From an uncultured Eubacteriales bacterium (GTDB lineage: Bacteria > Bacillota > Clostridia > Oscillospirales > Acutalibacteraceae), in NCBI GenBank assembly GCA_934486705.1, contig CAKSQS010000008.1:8988-72987 (forward strand): a DNA stretch of 64,000 bases, given 5' to 3'. Positions 1 through 9,138 of the stretch are shown piece after piece. Within the stretch, counting starts at the first letter, position 1. The number at the start of each line of letters is the position of its first letter. Under the pieces are notes generated by a model. It searched no databases, was not told the origin of the DNA, and was given only the letters and a program-made list of their open reading frames with translations. The position numbers and the translations under genes were made by a program.

Positions 1-2
1 CT

Positions 3-980
3 GAGGAAATTAAAAGCTTTCTTAAAAAGACCGGGAATTACCCCATGCACAGGTATATTTACTACTCGGATTTGGAAAAAATCAACCCCGATGATTACCG
101 CTTTAATTTTAAACAGAGCTATTATGTTGATCAGTTCGGTGATTTCACATTTGCCGATGATGATACAAACTACACGGTTTTATCACAAATTATTGTGGAG
201 TGCCACGGGCGGGAGTTTACGCCCTATGATGTTGCGGGAGCATGGCTTTCCGCACAGCTGAGGGACGCCCACTGCACCGCCGAAAAGGTTGCCTACATAA
301 ATCTTATCAACGGTTATTTTCCGCCTGATTCGGCAATGTATAAAAATCCGTACCGTGAATGGATAGGCGCGCAGATACGCGGGGATTATTTCGGTTACAT
401 AAATCCCGGTAATCCTGAAAAAGCAGCCGAAATGGCATTTAAGGACGCGTGCGTTTCCCACACCAAAAACGGAATTTACGGTGAAATGTTTGTGGCGGCG
501 GCTTTGGCGGTAGCGGGCGTTTGTGAAAATATTGAAGAAATTATTTTGTGCGGATTGGGGCAGATACCCGCAACCTCAAGGTTTTATGAGGATATTACTT
601 ACGTTTATAAATGCTATAAATCCGGTAAGAGCTGCAAAGAGGTTTTAAAGGCAATACATGAAAAGTATACGGACGCGGAAAACGGCGGCGGCGTTCACAC
701 CCTGCCTAACGCAATGATAGTTGCGGCGGCTCTGCTTTACGGTGAAAAGGATTTCGGGAAATCAATTTGTATGGCGGTTGAAACCGGATTTGTTACCGAT
801 TGCAACGCCGCAACGGTGGGCTCAATACTCGGTATGGCAATAGGCGCCGAAAAAATACCGGAATATTGGAAAGAACCGATTAAGGATAAGCTTGAAACCG
901 GAATATACCGCTCGGAAACGGTGGAAATTTCAAAATGTGCCGAACGTACTTTAAAGCATATGGAATATCCGATAATTTAA
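3..980 (+). CDS. ADP-ribosylglycohydrolase-family protein (5'-partial)
   Basis: The reading frame is open to the left window edge, so the true start lies outside; the ATG at 45 is probably internal. 325 residues are visible. The fold family (DraG/ADP-ribosylglycohydrolase, all-helical, two Mg ions) is recognised from an early DDDTNYT motif, matching the family DDT metal site, and a late glycine-rich TDCNAATVGSILGMAIG segment. In the usual GxDxD pattern of that last motif the first Asp is Val here (VTDC), whereas the secreted relative at 2470 keeps DSDC. No signal peptide can be judged. It is followed after 13 bp by a sugar-binding lipoprotein, so it belongs to a glycan operon. Family members in such clusters may act on sugars or nucleosides rather than on ADP-ribosylated protein; the substrate is unknown. 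Confidence 0.8.
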   Translation, partial: EEIKSFLKKTGNYPMHRYIYYSDLEKINPDDYRFNFKQSYYVDQFGDFTFADDDTNYTVLSQIIVECHGREFTPYDVAGAWLSAQLRDAHCTAEKVAYINLINGYFPPDSAMYKNPYREWIGAQIRGDYFGYINPGNPEKAAEMAFKDACVSHTKNGIYGEMFVAAALAVAGVCENIEEIILCGLGQIPATSRFYEDITYVYKCYKSGKSCKEVLKAIHEKYTDAENGGGVHTLPNAMIVAAALLYGEKDFGKSICMAVETGFVTDCNAATVGSILGMAIGAEKIPEYWKEPIKDKLETGIYRSETVEISKCAERTLKHMEYPII

Positions 981-993
981 GGAGGAACACCGA

Positions 994-2442
994 ATGAAAA
1001 AAATATTTGCGGCATTGCTTGTATGCGCCCTGATAATGGGCTGCACAGCCTGCAAGAAAAGCAATAACGAATCGACCGACCTTACAGAGAGCGTTTTTGA
1101 AATAGTGGAATACGAAAGCGGGGACGCACAGGACGGGGAAACAGACAACTCCGCCGATAAAAGCGGAAATAACGCTAAGGATAAATACAGCGTCACTCTT
1201 GAAAATGATAAAATTTCAGAGGACAGCAACGCTCAGCAGACCCTGCGCAAGGAGCTTAAGGACTCGGCAAAGGGCAAAAAGCTTAAAATTCTTTCCACCT
1301 GGGGCGAGGATGGAATTTTAAACCAATCGTGGCGCGCAATGTTCAAGGCGATATGCGGCGGCGAGTTGGAAATAATACGCTGTGCCGATTGGAGCGCAAT
1401 GCAGCAAAAGCTGGCTTCAATGCACGCGGCAAACAACGCGCCCGACCTTTACGAAATGACAAATCAGGATTTCCCCTCAATAGTATACAGGAATATTCTG
1501 CTGCCGCTCAGCGATTATATAGACTTTAATTCGGCAGTTTATACCAACGTCGACAGGGAAAATCTTTCACAGCTGAAATTCAACGGAAAGGTTTATTTCT
1601 GGCCCACGTTTACAGACTCTACCGCATTAAAAAAAGGATTATGGATAAATAAAAGCCTTTTTGAAAATATTCCCGAAAACCAAATGCCCGACGCCCTTAT
1701 AAAGAGCAATAACTGGACATGGGACACCATGTACGAGCTTGTGAAAAAGACGACAAACAAGCAAAAGGGCATTTTCGGTCTTGCGGCGCCGCACAATTCC
1801 TGCTTTGCCGCGGGTCTTGTTGCCGCAACGGGAGAAGATTTTATAAAGTATACCGAAAACGGAATTATTTGTAATTATCAATCGCAAAATGTAACAAGGG
1901 CAACGAATATGTTCAAAAAGCTTGCCGACCCGAATTACTGCGAAATTGAAAAAGCAACGGAGGTGTTCCAAAACGGAAAAGCGGCTATGATGTACGGCTC
2001 GGCTGTTAATGTTGCCGATAAAAAGCTGAACAGCCTTGCAAAGGAGGGAGTTCTTGAAATTGTGCCGCTGCCGCGCGACCCTCAGAAAAAGGAGTATATT
2101 GTTCTGGGCGACCTTACCGGGCTTGCCGTTCCGAGCGGCTCGAAAAACAAGGAAACCGCAATAAATTTCATAAGAATGTTGCGGGCGTCGGATTATTATA
2201 ACAAGCAGGTAGGCGAAATTTACTATAAGAAAAACAACTTTACCGAGCAGGCAAGAAAATACAGCGAGGACTGCGGAACAAAGTATAAAATGCTTATTGA
2301 AACGTCAATGGGTATTAAAGAAATACTCTCGGTTTCGTGGCAATCATACGGAGCCGAATATATAGCGGGCAATACCACATGGGAAACCAGGGCTGCCGAG
2401 TTTGCACCCAAAATACAGAGTATTCTTGATAAATTGGGATAG
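994..2442 (+). CDS. Extracellular solute-binding lipoprotein (ABC sugar importer, family 1)
   Basis: 482 residues. The N-terminus is a lipoprotein signal (basic start, hydrophobic core, Cys at 17 or 20 in MGCTAC), then a Ser/Asp/Gly-rich linker to about residue 75 and a periplasmic-binding-protein fold. It binds oligosaccharides outside the membrane and delivers them to an ABC permease pair. It is a close paralogue of the binding protein at 21772: both share the STWGEDG, RCADWS, LASMHAANNAPDLYE and NNWTWDTMY segments and the same IQSILDKLG ending. A strong AAGGAGG site precedes the ATG. No permease genes are adjacent, so it may share the permeases at 19.8-21.7 kb or belong to genes left of the window. 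Confidence 0.88.
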   Translation: MKKIFAALLVCALIMGCTACKKSNNESTDLTESVFEIVEYESGDAQDGETDNSADKSGNNAKDKYSVTLENDKISEDSNAQQTLRKELKDSAKGKKLKILSTWGEDGILNQSWRAMFKAICGGELEIIRCADWSAMQQKLASMHAANNAPDLYEMTNQDFPSIVYRNILLPLSDYIDFNSAVYTNVDRENLSQLKFNGKVYFWPTFTDSTALKKGLWINKSLFENIPENQMPDALIKSNNWTWDTMYELVKKTTNKQKGIFGLAAPHNSCFAAGLVAATGEDFIKYTENGIICNYQSQNVTRATNMFKKLADPNYCEIEKATEVFQNGKAAMMYGSAVNVADKKLNSLAKEGVLEIVPLPRDPQKKEYIVLGDLTGLAVPSGSKNKETAINFIRMLRASDYYNKQVGEIYYKKNNFTEQARKYSEDCGTKYKMLIETSMGIKEILSVSWQSYGAEYIAGNTTWETRAAEFAPKIQSILDKLG

Positions 2443-2469
2443 AAAAAACATTAAAAGGAGTAAACGGTT

Positions 2470-5400
2470 ATGTTAAAAAAGACAGTCAGTATTCTTTTGG
2501 CGCTTACCCTTATTTTAAGCATAGCGGCATTTGTTCCCGCCGCTGCGGCAGACGACGGACTTATTGCACACTGGAAGCTTGACAGCATTGAAAACGGAAA
2601 GGTTGAGGACTGCTCCGGCAACGGATATACCGGAACCTTTGAGGGCAGCGAGCCGGAAATAACAGACGGTGTTTCGGGCAAAGCCTTTAAATTCGGTGCG
2701 GATAAATCACCTGTTGTAATACAGGATTCGCCGAGTCTTAAATTTTCAAAATCAAGCAGCTACACAATTTCCCTTTGGCTGCGCTCGGACGGCATAACCG
2801 GTTGGGAATCCGCCATACAAAAGGGGCGCAGAAGCGGCAGCAATAATTACGGAGTATGGATGATTCCGGGAAACAATAAAATACAGTATTGCATAGGTAA
2901 CGACAGAATAGGCACCGAAACCATGCCGACCGGCGAATGGATATATTACACCGTTGTGCAGGACGGCGCAAAGGGTACGCGAACTGTATATTATAACGGC
3001 AGGGAATCGGTATCTCAGGCAACGGTGGATATGAACGAGCAGCCGGGAGTATTTACCATAGGCGGCGTGGGCGGCAGCGTCGGCGAAATGTTCAACGGCG
3101 CGATAGACGATGTGCGCATATACAGCCGCGCGCTTAAAAAAACCGAAATACTGGATTTATTTATTGAAAACGCCGAAACGTATACCGTCAGCGGTAAGGC
3201 GGTGTCCTCTGTTACGGGTGCAGCCGCAGGCGGAATACGGCTTACACTTTGCAAAAACAACAAGGATCTGACGGAATATATGACCGCCGCGACCGATAAA
3301 GACGGTAAGTATGAGTTTTACGGCATAGAAAACGGTTCTTACGTTATTAAAAACACTGCGGATGATAATTACAGAGAATCGACTTGTGAAATAACCGTGA
3401 GCGGAAATAATATTGCGCAGGATATTACACTTTACCCGCCGTATAAGCGTTATACCGTAAGCTTTGTGACCGAGCCTGCAGACGCTGAGATAAGGGTATT
3501 TGACGGTGAAAAAGTCATTAAGCCGGAAACGGACGGCACATACAGCCTTATCGAGGGCGAATATACATATACCGTAAGAAAGGACGGCTACACTTCAAAA
3601 ACCGAAAGCATAAAGGTTGAGGGCGAAAATGCCCTGATAAATGTCACACTCAATAAAAAATCGGATACTTTAACTATTTCCGAAGAGGATATGCTCGACC
3701 ATATAAAGGGCGGCTGGATAGGTCAAATGGCGGGAGTTACTTGGGGCGGACCTACCGAATTTAATTACAGACACGTAATTATTCCGAAGGATAAGGTGCC
3801 TGTATGGACTCCCGAGACAATCAACGAGGTATTTATACAGGACGACTTATGCGCCGAGGTGCCGATACTTCAATGTATGGATAAGTACGGAGTAACCGTA
3901 GGCTGGGATAAGCTCGGGAAATACTGGGCGGATAATAAAATATGGATTATAGGCGCGAACGGCAACGCGAGAACCAACCTGCAAAACGGAATACCCGCGC
4001 CAGAAAGCGGCCACTACAAGAATAACGGTTGCTGTGATGACATCGACTGGCAGATAGACGCCGATTCTATGGGAATGTTGGCTGCCGGAAGACCCGAAAT
4101 TGCAAGAGAGCTTGCCTGGCGGGTAGGTCACCTTATGGGCTTCGGCGACGGAGTTTACGGCGGAGTATTTGTAGCCTCGCTTTATGCTGCCGGTCTTACG
4201 GCGGGCAGTGTGGATGAAATGGCTGATATTGCCGTTTCGGGAATACCGCAGAATACTAAATTCTACAAAACCATGAAAAACGTAATTGATTCGTATGACA
4301 GCGGAAAAACCTGGCAGGAGGCGTGGGAAGCGCTGGAAACTCCCGAAATGCAGGAGTGGCGCAGCAATTTCTACCAAAGAGCCGATAAACCCGATATGAA
4401 TATGAGCGCAAAATTAAACTCGGCGTATATACTTATAGGCTTGCTTTACGGCGGCGGAGATATTGAAAAATCAATGGAAATATCAATGCGCTGCGGGCAT
4501 GACAGCGACTGCAACCCATCCTCAATAGGCGGAATATTGGGTTATCGCCTCGGGCTTAAAAATATAGATGAAAAATGGTACAGCGCGCTTAACAGCAGTA
4601 AAAATTTCCACGAGACCTCTTATTCGCCCGATAAGTGCATAGAGGTTACGCTGAAGCTTACAGGCGAAGTGGTGAGGCTAAACGGCGGCAGCACCGACGG
4701 CGACTGGCAGATAAGCGGAATTACCGGCAATAAGGCGCTTATACGCGAGCAGTGGCCCGAGGATGAGGACAATGCAATGCCGTCACTTTCGGCAAACGCG
4801 GTAAAGGACACGACCGACCCCATAGGGCGCACATATATATTTACCGCAGACGCGGCAGATGCGGACGGAATAGCGGAACATCAGTGGTTTTTCGGTGATT
4901 TGAAATATGAGAGCGGCAGCTCTGTAAAACACACATTTTTAAATGACGGAATTTACGAGGCGGTTTGCTACACTGCCGATACGGTAGGAAACACGGCGTA
5001 TAAAACCGTTAAAGTATATGTTAATACAAGCGAAAGCAGTGTAGGGCTTATAGCCCGCTGGGATTTTGATAGCCTGAAGGATGGTAAAATCACCGATACA
5101 ACGGGTAACGGACATGACGCCGCTGTAACAGGCTCGCCCGCTTTTACGGAAGGGGTAACGGGCAAGGCGATTGAATTTAATGCCGACGGGCAGCTGGCGA
5201 CCGTTCCCGCAAGCACGGATTTTCAGTTTTTAAACACAGATAGCTTTTCACTTACCGCATGGGTGAAAAGGCAGGCGGATAACCGCGGCTGGCAGGCGGT
5301 AATTCAAACCGGGCGCGAAACCTGGAAGGATTATTTCGGCTTGTGGATAGCCGACGGAGATAAGTATGATTTCGGCGGGCATAACCAAAACAATATATAT

Positions 5401-5835
5401 TCCGGCACGGGATATAAAAAGGACGATTGGCATCATATTGCGTTGGTGCAGGACGGCGAAAAGGGCATCCGAACGCTTTATATAGACGGCGCGGCAGCAG
5501 CAACCGGCAGTGCGGCTTCGGTTCTTTCGGGCGGTGTGCTGACCTTCGGCGGCTACCCGAACGCCGAGTATTTCAGAGGACAGCTTGACGACGTAAGGCT
5601 TTATAACATTGCGGTGGGCACCGAGCAATTAGCCGCAATAAGGAAGGAATCGGCAAACGGAGACATAAATAACGACGGCAAAATCAATATACTTGATTTG
5701 ATAAGACTCAAAAAGCATACGGCGGCAAATAAAACTCCGCTTGAAATTCCGAGAGCCGACCTTGATTCGGACGGAAAAATAAGTGCGGTTGATTTATCTG
5801 TTCTTAAAAAATTTCTGCTTAACGCAACCTTGTAA
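2470..5835 (+). CDS. Secreted LamG / ADP-ribosylglycohydrolase / dockerin protein
   Basis: 1121 residues with a Sec signal peptide (cleavage near AAAADDG). Order: LamG/concanavalin-like domain (about 29-230), carboxypeptidase-regulatory-like beta domain (237-325), PEGA-like repeat (328-400), ADP-ribosylglycohydrolase-family domain (405-715), PKD-like domain (785-857), second LamG (860-1060), C-terminal type I dockerin (1063-1121) with two calcium loops (DINNDGKIN and DLDSDGKIS). The catalytic-family motifs QDDLCAE and GHDSDCN (about 677-682) are kept. The dockerin would attach it to a cohesin-bearing scaffold, so it works outside the cell. AAAAGGAG precedes the ATG. An ADP-ribosylglycohydrolase fold displayed on a cellulosome-like complex is unusual; a role in removing a ribose-like or other furanose substituent is only inference. 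Confidence 0.85.
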   Translation: MLKKTVSILLALTLILSIAAFVPAAAADDGLIAHWKLDSIENGKVEDCSGNGYTGTFEGSEPEITDGVSGKAFKFGADKSPVVIQDSPSLKFSKSSSYTISLWLRSDGITGWESAIQKGRRSGSNNYGVWMIPGNNKIQYCIGNDRIGTETMPTGEWIYYTVVQDGAKGTRTVYYNGRESVSQATVDMNEQPGVFTIGGVGGSVGEMFNGAIDDVRIYSRALKKTEILDLFIENAETYTVSGKAVSSVTGAAAGGIRLTLCKNNKDLTEYMTAATDKDGKYEFYGIENGSYVIKNTADDNYRESTCEITVSGNNIAQDITLYPPYKRYTVSFVTEPADAEIRVFDGEKVIKPETDGTYSLIEGEYTYTVRKDGYTSKTESIKVEGENALINVTLNKKSDTLTISEEDMLDHIKGGWIGQMAGVTWGGPTEFNYRHVIIPKDKVPVWTPETINEVFIQDDLCAEVPILQCMDKYGVTVGWDKLGKYWADNKIWIIGANGNARTNLQNGIPAPESGHYKNNGCCDDIDWQIDADSMGMLAAGRPEIARELAWRVGHLMGFGDGVYGGVFVASLYAAGLTAGSVDEMADIAVSGIPQNTKFYKTMKNVIDSYDSGKTWQEAWEALETPEMQEWRSNFYQRADKPDMNMSAKLNSAYILIGLLYGGGDIEKSMEISMRCGHDSDCNPSSIGGILGYRLGLKNIDEKWYSALNSSKNFHETSYSPDKCIEVTLKLTGEVVRLNGGSTDGDWQISGITGNKALIREQWPEDEDNAMPSLSANAVKDTTDPIGRTYIFTADAADADGIAEHQWFFGDLKYESGSSVKHTFLNDGIYEAVCYTADTVGNTAYKTVKVYVNTSESSVGLIARWDFDSLKDGKITDTTGNGHDAAVTGSPAFTEGVTGKAIEFNADGQLATVPASTDFQFLNTDSFSLTAWVKRQADNRGWQAVIQTGRETWKDYFGLWIADGDKYDFGGHNQNNIYSGTGYKKDDWHHIALVQDGEKGIRTLYIDGAAAATGSAASVLSGGVLTFGGYPNAEYFRGQLDDVRLYNIAVGTEQLAAIRKESANGDINNDGKINILDLIRLKKHTAANKTPLEIPRADLDSDGKISAVDLSVLKKFLLNATL

Positions 5836-5885
5836 AGGTTAAATTTTAAGCAGTGTGAATTAGAAACCGAAAATTGTCAATCTGC

Positions 5886-6181
5886 AAATAAGCAGCCGCC
5901 TTTTGCGCAGCTGCTTGAGCGTGTCGAAAATTTCGCCACGCTCTTGGACGGGAATGCCGTTCGCTCGAAAATCAAAGATTTTCGGACTGCACTCTGTCCC
6001 CGCCAATACCACCCCAGTGCCCTTGAAAAATAGCTTTTCAAGCTATTTTTCGCTTACAAGGTGTTTTTCCGCCGCACGTGTCAGCGGAAAAACGTAAATG
6101 CGGCGTGAACGCCGCAAAAATAAAATTTGGGGTTTGTCGACAGACTGAAGCAGCTGCCTTTTGCGCAGCTGCTTATTTTTT
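5886..6181. repeat. Hairpin-dense intergenic element
   Basis: Within about 295 bp there are seven inverted repeats: 5891-5899/5907-5915 (one mismatch), 5917-5923/5937-5943, 5966-5973/5977-5984, 6025-6036/6040-6051, 6063-6072/6084-6093, 6099-6105/6110-6116 and 6148-6157/6165-6174. The first and last are near-copies of each other (AGCAGCYGC, loop CTTTTGC, GCAGCTGCT) so the element is bounded by the same hairpin. Read on the minus strand, 5903-6022 encodes a protein-like stretch (for example GVVLAGTECSPKIFDF), but no start or complete gene fits. It may be a dispersed repeat of the genome or a structured RNA; the sequence alone does not decide. Confidence 0.55.
6148..6181 (+). terminator. Rho-independent terminator
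   Basis: Perfect 10-bp stem AAGCAGCTGC/GCAGCTGCTT with a 7-nt loop, followed by A and a run of seven T. It sits downstream of the dockerin gene ending at 5835 and closes the hairpin-dense element. Confidence 0.8.
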
Positions 6182-6234
6182 GAAATTTCTGTGAAAAAAT
6201 GAGCGTTTAATTCAAAAAGTGACGAAACAGATAA

Positions 6235-6264
6235 TTGAAATAATACTTTGTCAACAACTATAAT
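6235..6264 (+). promoter_or_regulatory. Sigma-A-type promoter for the DUF4091 gene
   Basis: TTGAAA (6235-6240), 18-bp spacer, TATAAT (6259-6264), 35 bp before the start codon at 6300 and just after a strong terminator. This makes the 6300 gene the first of its own transcript. Confidence 0.65.
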
Positions 6265-6299
6265 ATTTACGTAATAACTACATTTTACGGTGGGATACT

Positions 6300-7922
6300 A
6301 TGTTCGATTTATTTATAACATCATCGCTTGAAAAGGTGCTGCCGCGGGCGATATATACCGGCAGCAGGGTGAGTGAATTTTCCGCGCTTTCGGGTGAGAT
6401 GATTTCATTTCAGGCGGTAGTTGCCGGGGACGAGGGCATTTACAGCTTTAAAACGGAATATGACGGAGAGGCTGAAATTGAAAGCTTTTTTGTAAAAAAC
6501 GTTGCGGTTGGCTTAGCTGCGCACCCGCGCGCCTGCTCCGACCCCGATTACATAAGCCACGCACCGGGAATATACCCCGATATTTTAGAGCCTGCCGACA
6601 GAGACTGGATGTATATAAACAATATATACAAATCAATCTGGATACGGCTGAAGGCGGAAAAGGGCTTACACACGGTTAAAATCAGCTTTTTTAATGAGCA
6701 GGGGGAAAAGGCAGCCGCGGCAGAGGCAAAAATAAACACATCAGCCGTTTGCCTGCCCGCACAGGAGCTTAAATTTACCCAGTGGTTTCATACCGATTGC
6801 ATTGCCGATTATTACGGGCTTCAAATTTTTTCCGAAGAGCTGTGGGATATGACGGAAAAATACTTAAAGACTGCCTACAATAACGGAATAAATATGATTC
6901 TTACGCCCGTTTTTACTCCGCCGCTCGATACCGCGGTGGGGCACAGCCGCCCTACCGTTCAGCTTGTTAAAATAAAAAAGAACGGCAATAATTACAGCCT
7001 TGATTTTTCGCTTTTGCACCGCTTTATATCGCTTTGCCGCAGCATCGGCTTTAAATACTTTGAAATTCCGCACCTTTTTGCGCAGTGGGGTGAAGACGGA
7101 GCTCCGAAAATTGCGGCGGAGGTAAACGGTGTCGAGCGGGAAATTTTCGGTTGGTCTACCGCAATCGATTCGCCCGAATATGATAATTTCCTTTCGGTTT
7201 TTCTGCCGTCGCTTAAAAATCAGCTTAAAAAAGAGGGAGTATTTGAAAATACATACTTCCATATATCCGATGAGCCTGTAAAGGAAAAGCTTGAAAATTA
7301 CCATAAGGCAAGGCGAACGGCGCTTAAATATCTTTCTGATTGCAAAATAATAGACGCAGTGTCCGAGCAACTGAATGGAGAAAATCTTTTTGATATTCCG
7401 GTAATGTCTACCGCGCTGCTTGCAAAAAACGGTATGCCGCAGGCTGCCGAGCGTTGGTGCTATTATTGCAATGCCGACAGCGTAGGCGTAAGCAACCGCT
7501 TTGTTGCAATGCCGTCAGCCAGAAACAGGTCAATCGGTGTGCAAATGTATAGGTTTAAAATACAGGGTTTTCTGCATTGGGGCTATAATTTTTATTATTC
7601 GCGTTTTTCGCTTTTAAAGCTGAACCCGTTTCTTGAAACCGACGCCGGCGGTGCTTTCCCCTCGGGGGACGCGATATCGGTATACCCGGGAAAGGAAGGG
7701 CCTATACCCGCTATAGGGCTTGTGGTTTTCAATGAAGCACTGCAGGATATGCGCGCGCTTAAAAAGCTTGAAAGCTACATAGGCTTTGAAGAAACGGTGA
7801 AATTCACTGAGGATATTTTAGGCACGGTAAGATTTGATAAATGCTTTAACGACGCGCAATTGCTCTGCCTGAGAAACAGGGTAAATTCAAAAATAGAAGA
7901 GCTTGCAAAGCCAACTGAATGA
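6300..7922 (+). CDS. DUF4091 / GH123-like glycoside hydrolase
   Basis: 540 residues, no signal peptide, so probably cytoplasmic. The C-terminal half has the DUF4091 pattern related to GH123 N-acetyl-beta-galactosaminidases: HISDEP with the Asp-Glu pair at 324-325 (the position of the catalytic pair in GH123), QGFLHWGYNFYYS, and DAGGAFPSGDAISVYPG. The N-terminal ~150 residues look like a beta-sandwich. The expected chemistry is substrate-assisted removal of an amino sugar or related residue, but members with DUF4091 are poorly characterised, so the substrate is open. The start has GGTGGGA nearby and an own promoter at 6235. It is followed by 346 bp without a gene and then an AraC regulator. 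Confidence 0.75.
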   Translation: MFDLFITSSLEKVLPRAIYTGSRVSEFSALSGEMISFQAVVAGDEGIYSFKTEYDGEAEIESFFVKNVAVGLAAHPRACSDPDYISHAPGIYPDILEPADRDWMYINNIYKSIWIRLKAEKGLHTVKISFFNEQGEKAAAAEAKINTSAVCLPAQELKFTQWFHTDCIADYYGLQIFSEELWDMTEKYLKTAYNNGINMILTPVFTPPLDTAVGHSRPTVQLVKIKKNGNNYSLDFSLLHRFISLCRSIGFKYFEIPHLFAQWGEDGAPKIAAEVNGVEREIFGWSTAIDSPEYDNFLSVFLPSLKNQLKKEGVFENTYFHISDEPVKEKLENYHKARRTALKYLSDCKIIDAVSEQLNGENLFDIPVMSTALLAKNGMPQAAERWCYYCNADSVGVSNRFVAMPSARNRSIGVQMYRFKIQGFLHWGYNFYYSRFSLLKLNPFLETDAGGAFPSGDAISVYPGKEGPIPAIGLVVFNEALQDMRALKKLESYIGFEETVKFTEDILGTVRFDKCFNDAQLLCLRNRVNSKIEELAKPTE

Positions 7923-8268
7923 GCGTTTTATACAATAAAACACCAATATTACAATTGAAATATTGCTTTCGGTAAAATATAATAATAATTGCAGTGAGAA
8001 GCCGTTTTTTTAGGGTAAATACAATGCTTTTTTTGCCCTTTCGGGGCATCAAAAACATAAATCTATAATTGTGCAACAAAGTCCTATAATTTCGGGAAGA
8101 AAAAACAAGACAAATATGCTACAATGAGCACAGTCAAATACAAATCTTTTTATGCATTATGCACTTGAATTTGAAAATGCAGGTTTGCCTTGAAATTTTG
8201 AGGGAATAAAAATGGTATATTTCGTAAAACTTAAATGCGGGTAAAAATTTATAAAGGAAGTATTCGAT
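7923..8268. other. Gene-free stretch upstream of AraC gene
   Basis: AT-rich region with several TATAAT-like boxes (8064-8069, 8085-8090) and TACAAT at 8120-8125, none with a convincing -35 at the right distance. The segment ATGCACTTGAA near 8160 resembles one arm of the inverted repeat at the GH3 promoter (29829). It presumably holds the promoter of the AraC gene. No small gene or RNA was recognised. Confidence 0.45.
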
Positions 8269-9111
8269 ATGAAAAAGAAAAGTACCGAATATTTGAATAA
8301 AAAGGTTTTTTATGTCGGTAAAATGTGGGATCAGACCGAAGAAAACCAGGTGTTTTACATTCGTAAAAACGATGATGTTGTGGGTTGTCCGCATTGGCAC
8401 GATTGCTTTGAAATTGAATTTATAATTGAGGGGAGCTGCACCGAGGTTTTAAACGGTGTGGGCAGAGATGTAAAGCGCGGCGATATAACGCTTATTACCC
8501 CGACAGACCTGCACGAGGTAAGAAATATTGATTCGCTGGTTATATACAATATGATGTTCGCCACCGAGACGATTGATAATGAAATACTTAATACCATACT
8601 TTTAAAAAGCGCGAACACCTTCAGTTGGAGCTTATCGGACAGGGATTTCGCTTATGCGCTCAGTATTCTTGAATATGCAGATACAGAGTTTCACCAAAAG
8701 AACAAAAATTACGAACGGTTTATGATTGACACCATAAATCAGCTGCTGACAATTATTTTGCGAATGTCCGATACCGAAATTTCCGAAAGAAAAGAGCTTT
8801 CAATGCGTTCGGCGGCGCTTTACATTCGTATGAATTTCAAAAGAAATCCCACATTGGAGGATGTGGCGCAGGCGGTAAATCTTAACCCGGCATATTTTTC
8901 GGTTAAGTTCCACGAGATAATGGGAGTAAGCTATAAGGAATACCTTAACGATATAAAGCTTAATTTTGCAAGCAAGTCGCTGAAAAACAACCGTGAAATG
9001 AGCGTTTCGGAGATATGCTACGAGAGCGGCTTCGGCTCGCTTTCGCATTTTCACAGGGAGTTTAAAGAAAAGTTCGGCTGTACGCCGCTTGAATTTCGCA
9101 GAAAACAATAA
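8269..9111 (+). CDS. AraC-family transcriptional regulator
   Basis: 280 residues. The N-terminal ~130 residues form a cupin-like sugar-sensing domain (PHWHDCFEIEFIIEG, then RGDITLITP and DLHEVRN), and the last ~100 carry the double helix-turn-helix of the AraC family (TLEDVAQAVNLNPAYFSVKF, then SVSEICYESGFGSLSHFHRE and FGCTPLEFRR). It most likely activates neighbouring glycan genes when a sugar is bound. AAAGGAAG precedes the ATG. The next gene starts 27 bp downstream in the same direction, so both may be one transcript. Confidence 0.9.
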   Translation: MKKKSTEYLNKKVFYVGKMWDQTEENQVFYIRKNDDVVGCPHWHDCFEIEFIIEGSCTEVLNGVGRDVKRGDITLITPTDLHEVRNIDSLVIYNMMFATETIDNEILNTILLKSANTFSWSLSDRDFAYALSILEYADTEFHQKNKNYERFMIDTINQLLTIILRMSDTEISERKELSMRSAALYIRMNFKRNPTLEDVAQAVNLNPAYFSVKFHEIMGVSYKEYLNDIKLNFASKSLKNNREMSVSEICYESGFGSLSHFHREFKEKFGCTPLEFRRKQ

Positions 9112-9138
9112 AAAATCACAAAGAAAAGAGAGTGCGCT

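Noticed and set aside
3847..4377. Long minus-strand ORF inside the ADP-ribosylglycohydrolase domain
   Set aside because: Antisense to a clearly coding domain, no ribosome binding site, no protein family features. The same holds for minus-strand ORFs at 9973-10731, 28313-28903, 47013-47567 and 49743-50315.
5903..6097. Plus-strand ORF in the hairpin element
   Set aside because: No ribosome binding site and made of inverted-repeat sequence; the opposite strand looks more protein-like but has no complete frame.
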